From the NCBI RefSeq assembly GCF_001613345.1, contig NZ_BDCE01000003.1, positions 1 to 51,831 on the forward strand: DNA of 51,831 bases, written 5' to 3'. The translations under genes were made by a program, and so were the position numbers. The notes beneath the pieces are model-generated. The model saw only the letters and a program-made list of their open reading frames with translations. It had not been told where the DNA came from and searched no databases. The stretch is from Nocardia uniformis NBRC 13702. GTDB lineage: Bacteria; Actinomycetota; Actinomycetes; Mycobacteriales; Mycobacteriaceae. This document shows, piece after piece, positions 16,780 through 26,733 of this stretch. Every line of letters starts with the position of its first letter. Within the stretch, counting starts at the first letter, position 1.

Positions 16780-18825
16780 TTACCCGCCGATCGTGCCGCC
16801 GTCCTTCTTCCACACCACGGCCACGGACGGGCGCGGCTGGGCGGTGCCACCGTCCGGCCAGTGCGAGGCCGGGTTCGCGGAGGTATGGTCGTCCAGCTCG
16901 CCCGGGTGCTGCACGGCTACCAGGACACGATCGGCGGTGACGATCGGGCCGCAGGTTTCCGCGCCGACCGGCACGGTCAGGAATTGCTTTGTCTCACCGC
17001 GACGTTCGCCCTCCAGTACAACCGAGAACAAGCCGTCGTTGGACTTCAGCGCATTGCCGTCGGTGGAGATCCACAGATTGCCGTGCGGGTCGAAGGCCAG
17101 GTTGTCGGGGCAGGAGATCGGACTGACCTTGGACTTGTCGAAACCGGCGAAATAGGTGTCGGCGGTCGCCGGGTCACCGCAGACCAGCAGCAGCGACCAG
17201 GTGAACGCGGTGCCCGCGTGGTCGTCGACCAGCTCGAGCACCTGGCCGTTCTTGTTCTGGTTGCGCGGATTCGCCTCGTCGACACCGGGCTTGCCGTCTG
17301 TGCCGCGGTTCTTGTTATTGGTCAGCGCCACATAGACCTTGCCGGTCTTCGGATTCGTTTCGAAGTCCTCGGGGCGGTCCATCTTGGTGGCACCGACCGC
17401 ATCGCCCGCGAGCCGGGTGAATACCGCGACCTCCGCGGCACTCATACCGTCGACCAGGGACCGGCCCTTGCCGTCCGCACCGGTCTCCAGGATCGGAATC
17501 CACTGGCCGGAACCGGTGAATCCATTGTCCGAGGGCACCTTTCCGCTGCCGTCGATCTGATCCGGGTGGTCGCCGGACAGTTTCGCGACGTACAGGGTGC
17601 CCTCGTCGAGAATGGTCATATTGTGCTTGCGCGCGGCGGCGGTGCCGTCCTGTTCGATCTTCTTGCTGGAGACGAACTTGTACATGTAATCGAATCGCTC
17701 GTCATCACCGGAGTAGGCGACGACCGTGCCGTCCGCGGTGACGTGGATGGTGGCCGCCTCATGCTTGAACCGGCCCATCGCGGTGTGCTTCACCGGGGTG
17801 GAGGCGGGATCCCACGGGTCCACCTCGACAATCCAGCCGAATCGGTTGGCCTCATTGGGTTCCGCGGCCAAGTCGAAGCGCTTGTCGAAGCGCTCCCAGT
17901 GCCGGGGCTCATCGTTCGTGCCCAAGCCGTACCGCTTGGCCCGGTCCTTGGCGACCGGATCGGCGATCTCGCCGCCGAAGTACTGGTTGAAGTTCTCCTC
18001 GCCGGAGAGCACGGTGCCCCAGGGGGTGGTACCGCCGGAGCAGTTGTTGAACGTGCCCGCGACCTTCAGACCGAACGCGTCGGCGGAGGTCTTGACCAGA
18101 TCGCTGCCCGCGGCCGGACCGATCAGTTGGAATTCCGTGGTGCCGGTGATACGGCGGTTGTACTTGCCGAGGACGGGGGTGAGCTTGCCGGATCCCGCCT
18201 CACCCTTGACCTCCACAACCGAGAGACCGTGGGCGGCGAGTTCGGTCTCGAACTGCTCCCGAGTCGGCTCGTCCGGGTTGTAATCGGGGAACATGAACGG
18301 CCCGGTGGTGTACTCATGGCTCACCACCAGCAGGAAGCTGTCCGACTCGCCCTCAATGGGCAGCAGCGCCGCGAAATCGTTGTTGTAACCGAACTGCTTG
18401 GCCTGCGCGGCGGCGGTTTGATTGTCGAAGTCGAACTTCGGCGCGTCCGGGAGCACCGGGTCGCCCCAGCGAATCACCACACCCTGCTCGTAGCCCTCGG
18501 GCACGACCAGCGCGTCCTCCTTATTGGGCGCGACGGGGGTGAAATCGGTGCCGGTACCGGTGCCCGGGTTCGCCTCGGCGGCATCCGCCGTGTCATCGCC
18601 GCAGGCGGCGAGCAAACCGGCGGTGCCGGTAGCCAGCACCACGGCAGCACTGCCCTGCAGCATGCGCCGCCGCGACATGGACGCGACGATATCGCCGAAG
18701 TACTCCCCGGCCGACTTATTGGGGACCTCGTGGGCGCACGCATTGCCGCACTTGTATCGGCAGGTGACGGAGGCGCGCGAGGACGCGCCGTCGTGCTTCA
18801 CGAAAAGGGCAAGGGGTTTCAACAC
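16780..18825 (-). CDS. PhoX-family alkaline phosphatase (DUF839)
   Basis: A 681-residue protein of the PhoX type, a calcium- and iron-dependent phosphatase releasing phosphate from organic esters. The short N-terminal segment CRYKCGNACAHEVPN is typical of the actinobacterial branch. A twin-arginine signal follows (SRRRMLQGSAA) with a lipobox-like LAACG near residue 74, so it is probably Tat-exported and perhaps lipid-anchored. The beta-propeller body shows VVSHEYTT, LSGEENFNQYFGG, GRFKHEAATIH, RPEDFETN and NLAFDPHGNLWISTDG. The GTG at 18825 follows GGGAGC; a further-upstream ATG at 18906 lacks support. Its convergent neighbour is the GH25 gene. Confidence 0.92.
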   Translation of the reverse strand: MLKPLALFVKHDGASSRASVTCRYKCGNACAHEVPNKSAGEYFGDIVASMSRRRMLQGSAAVVLATGTAGLLAACGDDTADAAEANPGTGTGTDFTPVAPNKEDALVVPEGYEQGVVIRWGDPVLPDAPKFDFDNQTAAAQAKQFGYNNDFAALLPIEGESDSFLLVVSHEYTTGPFMFPDYNPDEPTREQFETELAAHGLSVVEVKGEAGSGKLTPVLGKYNRRITGTTEFQLIGPAAGSDLVKTSADAFGLKVAGTFNNCSGGTTPWGTVLSGEENFNQYFGGEIADPVAKDRAKRYGLGTNDEPRHWERFDKRFDLAAEPNEANRFGWIVEVDPWDPASTPVKHTAMGRFKHEAATIHVTADGTVVAYSGDDERFDYMYKFVSSKKIEQDGTAAARKHNMTILDEGTLYVAKLSGDHPDQIDGSGKVPSDNGFTGSGQWIPILETGADGKGRSLVDGMSAAEVAVFTRLAGDAVGATKMDRPEDFETNPKTGKVYVALTNNKNRGTDGKPGVDEANPRNQNKNGQVLELVDDHAGTAFTWSLLLVCGDPATADTYFAGFDKSKVSPISCPDNLAFDPHGNLWISTDGNALKSNDGLFSVVLEGERRGETKQFLTVPVGAETCGPIVTADRVLVAVQHPGELDDHTSANPASHWPDGGTAQPRPSVAVVWKKDGGTIGG

Positions 18826-18946
18826 TGCGGGCTCCCGGGTTCGGTCTGTCGGGCGCACGGTAACGACGCCAAAAGAGCCGGAGGCAGCCAGCAGGTTAAC
18901 AACCACCCAATTAGGTTGCCCTTAGTTTGCCACAGCAACCTCAGGG

Positions 18947-19672
18947 TTAGAGCACCTGCGAGAGGAACTGACGCAGGCGCGTCGTCTCGGCATTGTCGAA
19001 AAGCTGGTCCGGCGTGCCGGTTTCGATGACCTGCCCGTGATCCATGAACACCACCCGATCGGAAACCGAACGGGCGAAACCCATTTCGTGTGTCACCACA
19101 ACCATGGACATACCGCCCGCGGCGAGATCGGCCATCAGCGCCAGCACACCCTTCACCAGCTCCGGGTCCAGCGCCGAGGTGGCCTCGTCGAAGAACATGA
19201 GCTGTGGCTTCATTGCCAGCGCCCGCGCGATGGCGACGCGCTGCTGCTGGCCACCGGACAGATTGGCCGGGCGCACATCGGCTTTCCCGGTGAGTCCGAC
19301 TAGCTCGAGCTGTTCGATCGCGAGGGTGCGCGCCTGTTCCTTGGACAGTCCGTGCAGTTTGCGCGGCCCGAGTTCGATATTCTCCGCCACCGTCTTGTGC
19401 GGGAAGAGGTTGAACTGCTGGAACACCATGCCGATGCGCTGGCGCAGCCGGTCCGGGTTCTCGGTGAGCACCGATTTCCCATCCACCAGAATGTCGCCCT
19501 TATCCGGCTCGTGCAGCCGGTTGAGCACACGCAGCAGCGTGGACTTACCCGAACCCGAGGGGCCGATCACCGTGGTGGTCTTGCCCGCATCCACATGAAT
19601 GTCGACGCCCCGCAGAATATGCGTATTGCCCAGTGTCAGATGCAGATCGGTACCGGTGAGGGAGGCGCTCAC
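18947..19672 (-). CDS. Polar amino acid ABC importer, ATP-binding protein (GlnQ-like)
   Basis: A 241-residue ATPase with Walker A GPSGSGKST (about residue 37), the Q-loop VFQQFNLFPH, signature LSGGQQQRVAIARAL, Walker B LMFFDEATSALDPE and switch THEMGFA. The sequence VFQQFNLFPHKTVAENI is characteristic of GlnQ/ArtP/GltL-type polar-amino-acid importers. The start overlaps the stop of the permease gene by 4 bp (ATGA), so the two are translated together and must form one transporter. The solute could be glutamine, glutamate or another polar amino acid. Confidence 0.92.
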   Translation of the reverse strand: MSASLTGTDLHLTLGNTHILRGVDIHVDAGKTTTVIGPSGSGKSTLLRVLNRLHEPDKGDILVDGKSVLTENPDRLRQRIGMVFQQFNLFPHKTVAENIELGPRKLHGLSKEQARTLAIEQLELVGLTGKADVRPANLSGGQQQRVAIARALAMKPQLMFFDEATSALDPELVKGVLALMADLAAGGMSMVVVTHEMGFARSVSDRVVFMDHGQVIETGTPDQLFDNAETTRLRQFLSQVL

Positions 19673-21495
19673 GCTCCACGTCCTTCCGTGATGACGGCCT
19701 GCTCGATCGGATCGGTCGGATCCGGGCGGCCGGTGCGCAGTCGCTTATCGATGTAGTTCACCAGGTGGGTCAGCGGGACGGTCAGCACCAGGTACATCAG
19801 GCCCGCCGCGACCAGCGGCGATAGATTTCCGGTCTGCGCGTTGAGATCTCGACCGACCGCGAACAACTCCCGTTGCGAGGCGAGCAGTCCCAGGAAGTAG
19901 ATGAGCGAGGAATCCTTGATGAGCGCGATGAACTGATTCATCAACGCGGGCAGCACCCGACGCACACCCTGTGGAATCACCACCAGGGTCATGGCCTGGT
20001 GGTAGCCGAATCCGATGGCGCGGGCGGCTTCCAGCTGTCCGGGCTCCACCGATTGGATACCGGAGCGGAAGATCTCGCCGATATAGGCCGACGCCAGCAG
20101 CGCCAACGCCACCGCACCCAGCCAGTACGGATTATTGCCGGTTATGCCCTTGACCACCGGGCCGACACCCAGGCCGATGAGCAGGATGATCACCACGGCG
20201 GGCAGGCCGCGGAAGATATCGGTGTAGACGCGGGCGGGCCAGCGCAGCCAGCGGGTGCGCGAAATCCCGGCCACCGCGAGCAGCATGCCGATCACGGTGC
20301 CGATTACGCCCGAAACCAGCGCCAGGATCAGGGTATTCGGCAGACCCGTCTTGATCAGGTCGGGGAAGGCCTTCTGATACAGCGACCAATCGAAGAAGGT
20401 GTCCTTCAACTGTTGCAGCGTCGACTTCGGTTGCACCGCGGCCCGATCGCCATTGTTCGCCGTATTCTCGGCGGCAATCGTCGCGAAGTCGGGCAGCTGC
20501 GGCAGCGGCGCGGCCTTGGAGCCCGGCTTCCAGCCCGGCGGCAGTTCACGCGGGACCCAGTCCTGGTAGAGCGCGGCGTAGGTGCCGTCCGCGATGACCG
20601 CGTCCAACCCGGCATTGAGGGCGTCGGCGAGCGGCTGATTGTCCTTGCGCACCGCCCAGGCCGCGAAGTTGTTGAGGCTGAAGGTGTTCTGCGCGATATG
20701 GGTCGCGTCGCCGGATTTGATCGCGCCCACGGCCTGCGCCGACGGGGCCACCCAGGCGTCGATCTGACCGGACTTGAGATTGGCGTAGGCGGTGTTGTAA
20801 TCCGGGAACTTCACCGGATCCAAATGCAGTTCATTGGTGACGTACTCGTCCTGCACGGTGCCCTGTACCACGCCGACCCGGCTGCCGCCGCTCAGGTCGC
20901 CGAACGCCTCGATGGCGCTATTGGTCGGCACCACCAGCGAGAAGTAGCCGAAGTCGTAGCCATTGGTGAAGTCGACGAGCTGGCGGCGAGCATCGGTGGT
21001 GGTGATATTCGAGGAGCCGACGTCGAAGCGGTTATTGGCCACCTGCGCCAGCAGACCCGCGAATTCGGTTCCGGTGAACTCGATCTGGAGACCGAGCTTG
21101 GCGGCAACGGCCTTCAGCAGCTCATTGTCGAAACCGGTGAAGCGGCCCTCGGAATTGACGCAAATACTCGGCGGGGCATCGGACAGGGTGCCGACGCTGA
21201 GCTTGCCCGGGGTGAGCAACCCGAGCCTGCCGATATCGATCGTGCTGAGCGGCTCGGTATTGGGCGTCGTGTACTTGTCCGACGCCGCACCCTGCTGCGC
21301 ACTCGTCAGATTGGGTGGCAGTGCCGTGGCGGCCGACAGGCCCGGCGGCGAACACAGATCGTCCGGTGCCGCGGCGCTCGGACCCGCGCCCAGGGCAACC
21401 GTACCCATGAGTGTGACCAGCAACACCCCCGCGACCGACAAAAAGCGGTGTCGACGTCGGGGGTGTGGGGGCGCGGGCGTGCGCAAGCAAACCAT
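19669..21495 (-). CDS. Amino acid ABC importer, fused substrate-binding and permease protein
   Basis: A 608-residue fusion. Residues 1-45 contain a signal sequence. Residues 85-320 are a periplasmic-binding-protein type 3 domain (GKLSVGTLSDAPPS, GFDNELLKAVAAKLG, VGSSNITTT). Residues 370-590 are a HisM/GlnP-type permease with the EAA loop EAARAIGFGYHQAM...IPQGVRRVLPAL. This tethered design is known in GlnP of lactic acid bacteria. Near the binding domain's end, RKDNQPLADALNAGLDAVIADGTYAALYQDW is complete, so the domain should function. The start codon is uncertain because no clear ribosome-binding site precedes 21495. The ATPase gene follows directly. Confidence 0.88.
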   Translation of the reverse strand: MVCLRTPAPPHPRRRHRFLSVAGVLLVTLMGTVALGAGPSAAAPDDLCSPPGLSAATALPPNLTSAQQGAASDKYTTPNTEPLSTIDIGRLGLLTPGKLSVGTLSDAPPSICVNSEGRFTGFDNELLKAVAAKLGLQIEFTGTEFAGLLAQVANNRFDVGSSNITTTDARRQLVDFTNGYDFGYFSLVVPTNSAIEAFGDLSGGSRVGVVQGTVQDEYVTNELHLDPVKFPDYNTAYANLKSGQIDAWVAPSAQAVGAIKSGDATHIAQNTFSLNNFAAWAVRKDNQPLADALNAGLDAVIADGTYAALYQDWVPRELPPGWKPGSKAAPLPQLPDFATIAAENTANNGDRAAVQPKSTLQQLKDTFFDWSLYQKAFPDLIKTGLPNTLILALVSGVIGTVIGMLLAVAGISRTRWLRWPARVYTDIFRGLPAVVIILLIGLGVGPVVKGITGNNPYWLGAVALALLASAYIGEIFRSGIQSVEPGQLEAARAIGFGYHQAMTLVVIPQGVRRVLPALMNQFIALIKDSSLIYFLGLLASQRELFAVGRDLNAQTGNLSPLVAAGLMYLVLTVPLTHLVNYIDKRLRTGRPDPTDPIEQAVITEGRGA

Positions 21496-21551
21496 GACAA
21501 AGAACCCTAGTAGGGCCCTTTGGCGGGACCAGAGTTGCGGTCAGCCTGAGT

Positions 21552-22346
21552 TCAAGAGATACCCGCGACCGACTCCGGGTTGACCGAGTCGCGCCACCGG
21601 ATGGCCTCCTCGACCGGGCCCAGGTCGTAATCCGGGCCGCCGACTCCGACGGTGAACAGGGTCGCGCCCAGCGGGAGGAATTCGGCGGCCTTATCCGCGC
21701 CCGGCCACTCCACCGACTTCTCGATGGCCGCTGGATCGGTGCCGACCGCGGCGCAGTGCTCCGCCAGGATGCCCGACTTGCGGTGCAGCGCGTCGGGGTC
21801 GGCGAAGCTGTGCCAGATATCGGCGTACTCGGCGACCAGCCGCAGCGTCTTCTTCTCGCCGCCCCCGCCGATGAGGATGGGGATATCCCGGACCGGCTGT
21901 GGATTGAGCTTGGCGAGCCGATCGGCAATGCGGGCCATCGACTCCTTCAGGAGTGCGAGTCGGCTTCCGGCCGTGCCGAATTCGTAGCCGTACTGCTGGT
22001 AGTCCTTCTCGAACCAACCCGCACCGATACCGAGTATGAGGCGGCCGTCGCTGATGTGGTCGACGGTGCGGGCCATATCGGCCAGCAGGTCGGGATTGCG
22101 GTAGCCGCCTCCGGTGACCAGCGCGCCGAGCTCCACGCGCTCGGTCTGTTCGGCGATCGCGCCGAGCATGGTCCAACACTCGAAGTGCGCGCCCTCGGGA
22201 TCGCCGTAGAGCGGATAGAAGTGGTCCCAGTTGAAGACCACATCGACGCCCATATCCTCGGCGCGCCGCACAGCATCGCGGATCAAACCGTATTTCGGTG
22301 CGTGCTGTGGATGTAGCTGGACTCCGATACGAACCGGTCGGCTCAC
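21552..22346 (-). CDS. LLM-class F420-dependent oxidoreductase
   Basis: A 264-residue TIM-barrel protein of the luciferase-like monooxygenase superfamily. It shows VRIGVQLHPQHAPKY at the N-terminus, NWDHFYPL, ELGALVTGGGYRNP, GIGAGWFEKDYQQYGYEFG and IPILIGGGGEKKTLRLVAEYAD (read as two blocks). These are hallmarks of F420-using members, which are abundant in Nocardia and mycobacteria. The GTG at 22346 is preceded by GAGGAGAG with ideal spacing. The substrate is unknown. It is divergent from the orphan sugar-importer ATPase with about 250 bp between them. Confidence 0.87.
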   Translation of the reverse strand: MSRPVRIGVQLHPQHAPKYGLIRDAVRRAEDMGVDVVFNWDHFYPLYGDPEGAHFECWTMLGAIAEQTERVELGALVTGGGYRNPDLLADMARTVDHISDGRLILGIGAGWFEKDYQQYGYEFGTAGSRLALLKESMARIADRLAKLNPQPVRDIPILIGGGGEKKTLRLVAEYADIWHSFADPDALHRKSGILAEHCAAVGTDPAAIEKSVEWPGADKAAEFLPLGATLFTVGVGGPDYDLGPVEEAIRWRDSVNPESVAGIS

Positions 22347-22603
22347 GTGGCTCTCCTCGTCGCGGAAGTGACTGTCCCGTCGTTTACCGAGGCTACCGAT
22401 GCCCGGATGAACACGCCGGGCGAACCAGGTCGCGTTCGCTCCGGGAAGAACTGATGCACCCCTACGCATGTGATCATCGTCGGCGGACAGGTCCTGCGCT
22501 CTGATCGACGACCGCTTAGCATCGTGCCGGGGACCCGCAGGGTTCACCACCCCTCTACTCGGATCGTCCGGCACGTTCCTGCCGGTGAAGGGATCTATTC
22601 ACC

Positions 22604-23701
<1,098 letters not shown>

Positions 23702-23738
23702 CACTGCGGCGGCACTCCGCTCACCATTCGTCGTCCGG

Positions 23739-23798
23739 GCATGCTCTCGTCGCGCATGCTCTCGTCGCGCATGCTCTCGTCGCGCATGCTCTCGTCTC
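23739..23798. repeat. Four tandem copies of a 15-bp unit
   Basis: The unit GCATGCTCTCGTCGC repeats at 23739, 23754, 23769 and 23784, the last with one change (final CTC). It lies between the ATPase gene and the palindromic-repeat pair and does not appear to be translated. Confidence 0.75.
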
Positions 23799-23885
23799 GT
23801 CATCCCGGCATGCTTTCGGCCGGGATCCACATCGATGTACCGCACCGGATCGTGTGGATTCCGGCCAAAAGCGCGCCGGAATGAC
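23799..23885. repeat. Inverted pair of palindromic repeats
   Basis: A diverged copy (23799-23830, GTCATCCCGGC...GGATCCAC) is followed after 23 bp by a consensus copy in the opposite orientation (23854-23885, GTGGATTCCGG...GGAATGAC). The two could fold into one imperfect hairpin with arms of about 32 bp between the converging ATPase and HxlR genes. Confidence 0.75.
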
Positions 23886-23952
23886 GGTGACGCGGTGAGG
23901 CAGTGATGGTGACGCGGTGATGGTGACGCGGGGCCGCGGGGCCTTGGCAGTA

Positions 23953-24453
23953 TCAGGGCCTCGCACGCTGTTTGCCGAGCCAGGATTTGCTGACGCGGAC
24001 GCGGAGGTTCTCCAACGGGACTTCATTGCCCGAGGCGCTGACGACCTCGACCCGCACGGGTTCGCCGGTGGAATCTTCCACCCGTTCCAGGGGCGGGGTG
24101 CCGTCCTGGAGGTATTTGTCGCCCCACTGCCAGAGGGCCAGTACGACGGGCATGAGGTCCAACCCCATGCGGGTCGGGACGTATTCGTGCCGGGTGCGCT
24201 GGCCTTCCTCCTGGTAGGGGCGTTTCTCCAGGAGTCCGGCGGCGGTGAGTTTGCGCAGCGCGCTCGACGCGGCGGCGTCGGTTATGCCCACCCGGGTGGC
24301 GAAGCCGTCGAAGCGGCGGGTGCCGTAGTACGCCTCGCGCAGGATGAGGATCGCCGAGCGGGTGCCGACGATATCGAGGGCTTTGGCTATGGAGCAGCCC
24401 TCGGGTTTCCATGCGCCCAGATCGCTGAGCGGTCCTTCCAAGACGAACGACAT
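23953..24453 (-). CDS. HxlR-family transcriptional regulator
   Basis: A 166-residue winged-helix protein. The HxlR domain shows CSIAKALDIVGTRSAILILREAYYGTRRF (read as two blocks) with the conserved cysteine, then DAAASSALRKLTAAGLLEKRPYQ and YVPTRMGLDLMPVVLALWQWGD. HxlR proteins bind DNA as dimers and often respond to electrophiles or oxidants through the N-terminal cysteine. Starts at 24453, 24462 and 24465 are all possible; none has a strong ribosome-binding site. It is divergent from the thiolase gene with about 100 bp between, so the thiolase is the obvious target. Confidence 0.85.
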   Translation of the reverse strand: MSFVLEGPLSDLGAWKPEGCSIAKALDIVGTRSAILILREAYYGTRRFDGFATRVGITDAAASSALRKLTAAGLLEKRPYQEEGQRTRHEYVPTRMGLDLMPVVLALWQWGDKYLQDGTPPLERVEDSTGEPVRVEVVSASGNEVPLENLRVRVSKSWLGKQRARP

Positions 24454-24561
24454 GACGCTCATCATACCCAAGCTGACTTGTGCCAACTATCGCCAGCTCC
24501 TACCCTGGCTTTAGAGAGACTTAGTCAGCCGCAGCGACGCGGCCCCCGGAAGGAATTCGCC

Positions 24562-25731
24562 ATGAGAGACGCGGTAATCGTCGAGGCCGTCCGCACCCCC
24601 ATCGGCAAGGGCAAGGCCAACGGTGCGCTGCACGGCACCCATCCCGTCGACCTGTTCGCACACAGCCTGGGAGAAGTAGTGCGGCGCACCGGGATCGACC
24701 CCGAACTCATCGACGACGTAATCGGCGGCATCGTCACCGCCGTGGGAGAGCAGGGATCCAACCTCACCCGCCGGGCGGCCCTCGCCGCCGGATATCCGGA
24801 ATCGGTCCCCGCCACCACCGTGGATCGCCAGTGCGGCAGCAGCCAACAGGCCATTCACTTCGCCGCCCAGGGTGTCATCGCCGGTGCGTACGACATCGCC
24901 GTAGCGGGCGGTGTCGAATCCATGAGCCGAGTTCCCATGGGAGCCAATATGGTCGGCGCCGAGGATGTCACCGGCGTGGCATTCGCCGAGCGCTACCCCG
25001 ACGGCCTCGTCCCCCAGGGCATCAGCGCCGAACTGATCGCCGCCCGCTGGAACCTCTCCCGCACCCAACTGGACGAATTCTCCCTCTCCAGCCACGAAAA
25101 GGCCGCGCAGGCAACGAAGAACGGCTCCTTCGAATCCCAGCTCACACCCCTGGCCGGTCTCACCGCCGACGAAGGCATCCGAGTGGGCAGCACCTCCGAA
25201 ACCCTCGCCGCGCTCCGCCCCGCGTACTACAGCGACGCCATGGCGGCCCGGTTCCCCGAAATCGGCTGGCAGGTGACCGCGGCCAATGCCAGCCAGATCA
25301 ACGATGGCAGCTCCGCCGTCCTGATCATGACCAGCGAACGCGCACAGCAACTCGGCCTACGCCCGCTCGCCCGCCTGCACACTTTCGCCGTAGCCGGTGA
25401 CGACCCGCTGCTCATGCTGACCGCGGTCATCCCCGCTACCCGAAAGGTGCTGCGGCGCAGCGGTCTCCAGCTCTCCGATATCGACCTCTTCGAAGTCAAC
25501 GAGGCCTTCTCCTCGGTGGTCCTGGCCTGGGCACAGGACACCGGCGCGGACCTGTCGAAGGTGAATGTCAACGGCGGAGCCATCGCCCTCGGTCACCCCC
25601 TCGGCGCCTCGGGCTCCCGCCTGGCCACGACACTGGTCCACGCCATGCAGGAGCGCGGTGCCCGCTGGGGATTGCAAACCATGTGCGAGGCAGGCGGATT
25701 GGCCAACGCCACCATCTACGAGCGGCTCTAG
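24562..25731 (+). CDS. Acetyl-CoA C-acyltransferase (thiolase)
   Basis: A 389-residue thiolase. The acyl-accepting cysteine is in TVDRQCGSSQQAIHFA (about residue 91), the catalytic histidine in NGGAIALGHPLGASGSR, and the second cysteine in QTMCEAGGLANATIYE. The family usually has CxGGG at the last motif, so CEAGG is a mild variant. It would cleave 3-ketoacyl-CoA with CoA or run in reverse to form acetoacetyl-CoA. Length and motifs are complete. The ATG follows GGAAGGAATTCGCC. It is likely controlled by the divergent HxlR regulator. No other beta-oxidation gene is nearby, so its pathway is not clear. Confidence 0.93.
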   Translation: MRDAVIVEAVRTPIGKGKANGALHGTHPVDLFAHSLGEVVRRTGIDPELIDDVIGGIVTAVGEQGSNLTRRAALAAGYPESVPATTVDRQCGSSQQAIHFAAQGVIAGAYDIAVAGGVESMSRVPMGANMVGAEDVTGVAFAERYPDGLVPQGISAELIAARWNLSRTQLDEFSLSSHEKAAQATKNGSFESQLTPLAGLTADEGIRVGSTSETLAALRPAYYSDAMAARFPEIGWQVTAANASQINDGSSAVLIMTSERAQQLGLRPLARLHTFAVAGDDPLLMLTAVIPATRKVLRRSGLQLSDIDLFEVNEAFSSVVLAWAQDTGADLSKVNVNGGAIALGHPLGASGSRLATTLVHAMQERGARWGLQTMCEAGGLANATIYERL

Positions 25732-25830
25732 GAATAGACGGTGATCGCGGCGGGCGAGGTGGCAGCCTTCGCCCGCTCCGATCCGATCGTCGATACGAGC
25801 GGATGCCTCAGGTAGTCGATCGGTGGTGCG

Positions 25831-26289
25831 CTATCCGGATCTCGGCACGTCGGGTCGCGTCACGGGAACCAGGGTGAGCAGTTCGTCCAAGCCGCGGAAG
25901 TCGTCCGGGTTCGTGGTGAACAGCGGCAGCCCTTCAGCGATGGCCACGGCGGCGATCATCAGATCCGCGATACGACGCTGCGGTTTGCGGCCGACGCTGA
26001 TGACACCGGCACATACTCTGCCGTAAATCCGGGCGGCTTCCACGCCGAAGGGGATCGGATCGAATTCGTTCTCGGCACGTTGGAGCACATCCAGGCGACG
26101 AGCACGCTCGATATGCTCGTCGTACTGGTGTTGTTCGTCGTTTCGACGCACCTCGTGCGGCCCCGCCGACAGTTCCGCGAGCGTAATCGCGCTGATGGCC
26201 ATGGCCGCCGGTAACTGTTCCGGGTCGATCCATCGGCGCAGGATCATGATGTTGGTGTCGAGCAGGCCCTGTTCGTGGTCAGCGGGCAT
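25831..26289 (-). CDS. VapC-like PIN-domain toxin
   Basis: A 152-residue PIN nuclease with all the acidic active-site residues: Asp in LLDTNIMIL (about residue 10), Glu in TLAELSAGP, Asp in RRIADLMIAAVA and Asp in FTTNPDDFRGL. VapC toxins cut tRNA or rRNA using Mg2+. The start at 26289 overlaps the antitoxin gene by 11 bp; a longer reading from 26364 lies wholly inside the antitoxin gene and is rejected. Target RNA cannot be predicted. Confidence 0.9.
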   Translation of the reverse strand: MPADHEQGLLDTNIMILRRWIDPEQLPAAMAISAITLAELSAGPHEVRRNDEQHQYDEHIERARRLDVLQRAENEFDPIPFGVEAARIYGRVCAGVISVGRKPQRRIADLMIAAVAIAEGLPLFTTNPDDFRGLDELLTLVPVTRPDVPRSG

Positions 26290-26548
26290 ACGGATCGTCA
26301 GCCTCCTGATCGGCGGTGACGTCCTGATCGGCCCGGAAAGCCTCGATCGAGATGTCGGGCGCACTACGTGACATCGCGGCGAACTCGGCGCGGGAAACGA
26401 ACCTCCTGCGCCGACGCAAGGGGATCAACTCGCCGATCTGATGCCCATCCCGCGTGACGGTGAACGCTTGTCCCTGCTGGACGGCATCCATGATCTCCTT
26501 CGACCGATTCCGCAGGTCGCGTTGGGTGATCTCAGGCTGTCCCGACAT
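26279..26548 (-). CDS. Phd/YefM-type antitoxin (VapB role)
   Basis: An 89-residue protein with a Phd/YefM N-terminal DNA-binding region (ITQRDLRNRSKEIMDAVQQGQAFTVTRDGHQIGELIP, read in blocks), followed by an acidic C-terminus that would wrap the toxin. It is upstream of and overlaps the PIN toxin, the normal order. No ribosome-binding site precedes the ATG. On the minus strand TACGAT lies seven bases before it, so the mRNA may be leaderless. The pair should repress its own promoter. Confidence 0.87.
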   Translation of the reverse strand: MSGQPEITQRDLRNRSKEIMDAVQQGQAFTVTRDGHQIGELIPLRRRRRFVSRAEFAAMSRSAPDISIEAFRADQDVTADQEADDPYAR

Positions 26549-26567
26549 AGATCAATCGTAGCGCGAT

Positions 26568-26594
26568 GTGCCATGCGGTGCTACCAGGTGGCAC
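26568..26594. promoter_or_regulatory. Possible operator of the antitoxin-toxin operon
   Basis: GTGCCA and TGGCAC form a perfect 6-bp inverted repeat with a 15-bp spacer, 20-46 bp upstream of the antitoxin start. Placement suits autoregulation; the sequence alone is modest evidence. Confidence 0.3.
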
Positions 26595-26733
26595 GGCATG
26601 ACAGGTGCCGACGAGGGTCTGTTCGGGAACACCGCGGGCATGTCGACGTATCAGCGCGTGGCCCGTCAGCGGGGCTGGTCCCGGCCAGTAGCGGTGCGGG
26701 ACGGAGTTCCCCTGGTCGGTTCGGATGTGCGGC

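Noticed and set aside
18911..18929. Possible IdeR iron box upstream of the phoX-like gene
   Set aside because: Only the left half (TTAGGTT) matches; the right half is poor, so it is below a credible threshold.
16717..19029. A 770-codon plus-strand open frame opposite the phoX-like gene
   Set aside because: The opposite strand encodes a complete PhoX protein; this frame is low-complexity and unlike any family.
23739..23798. CRISPR-like array
   Set aside because: Units are contiguous 15-mers with no spacers and no cas genes nearby.
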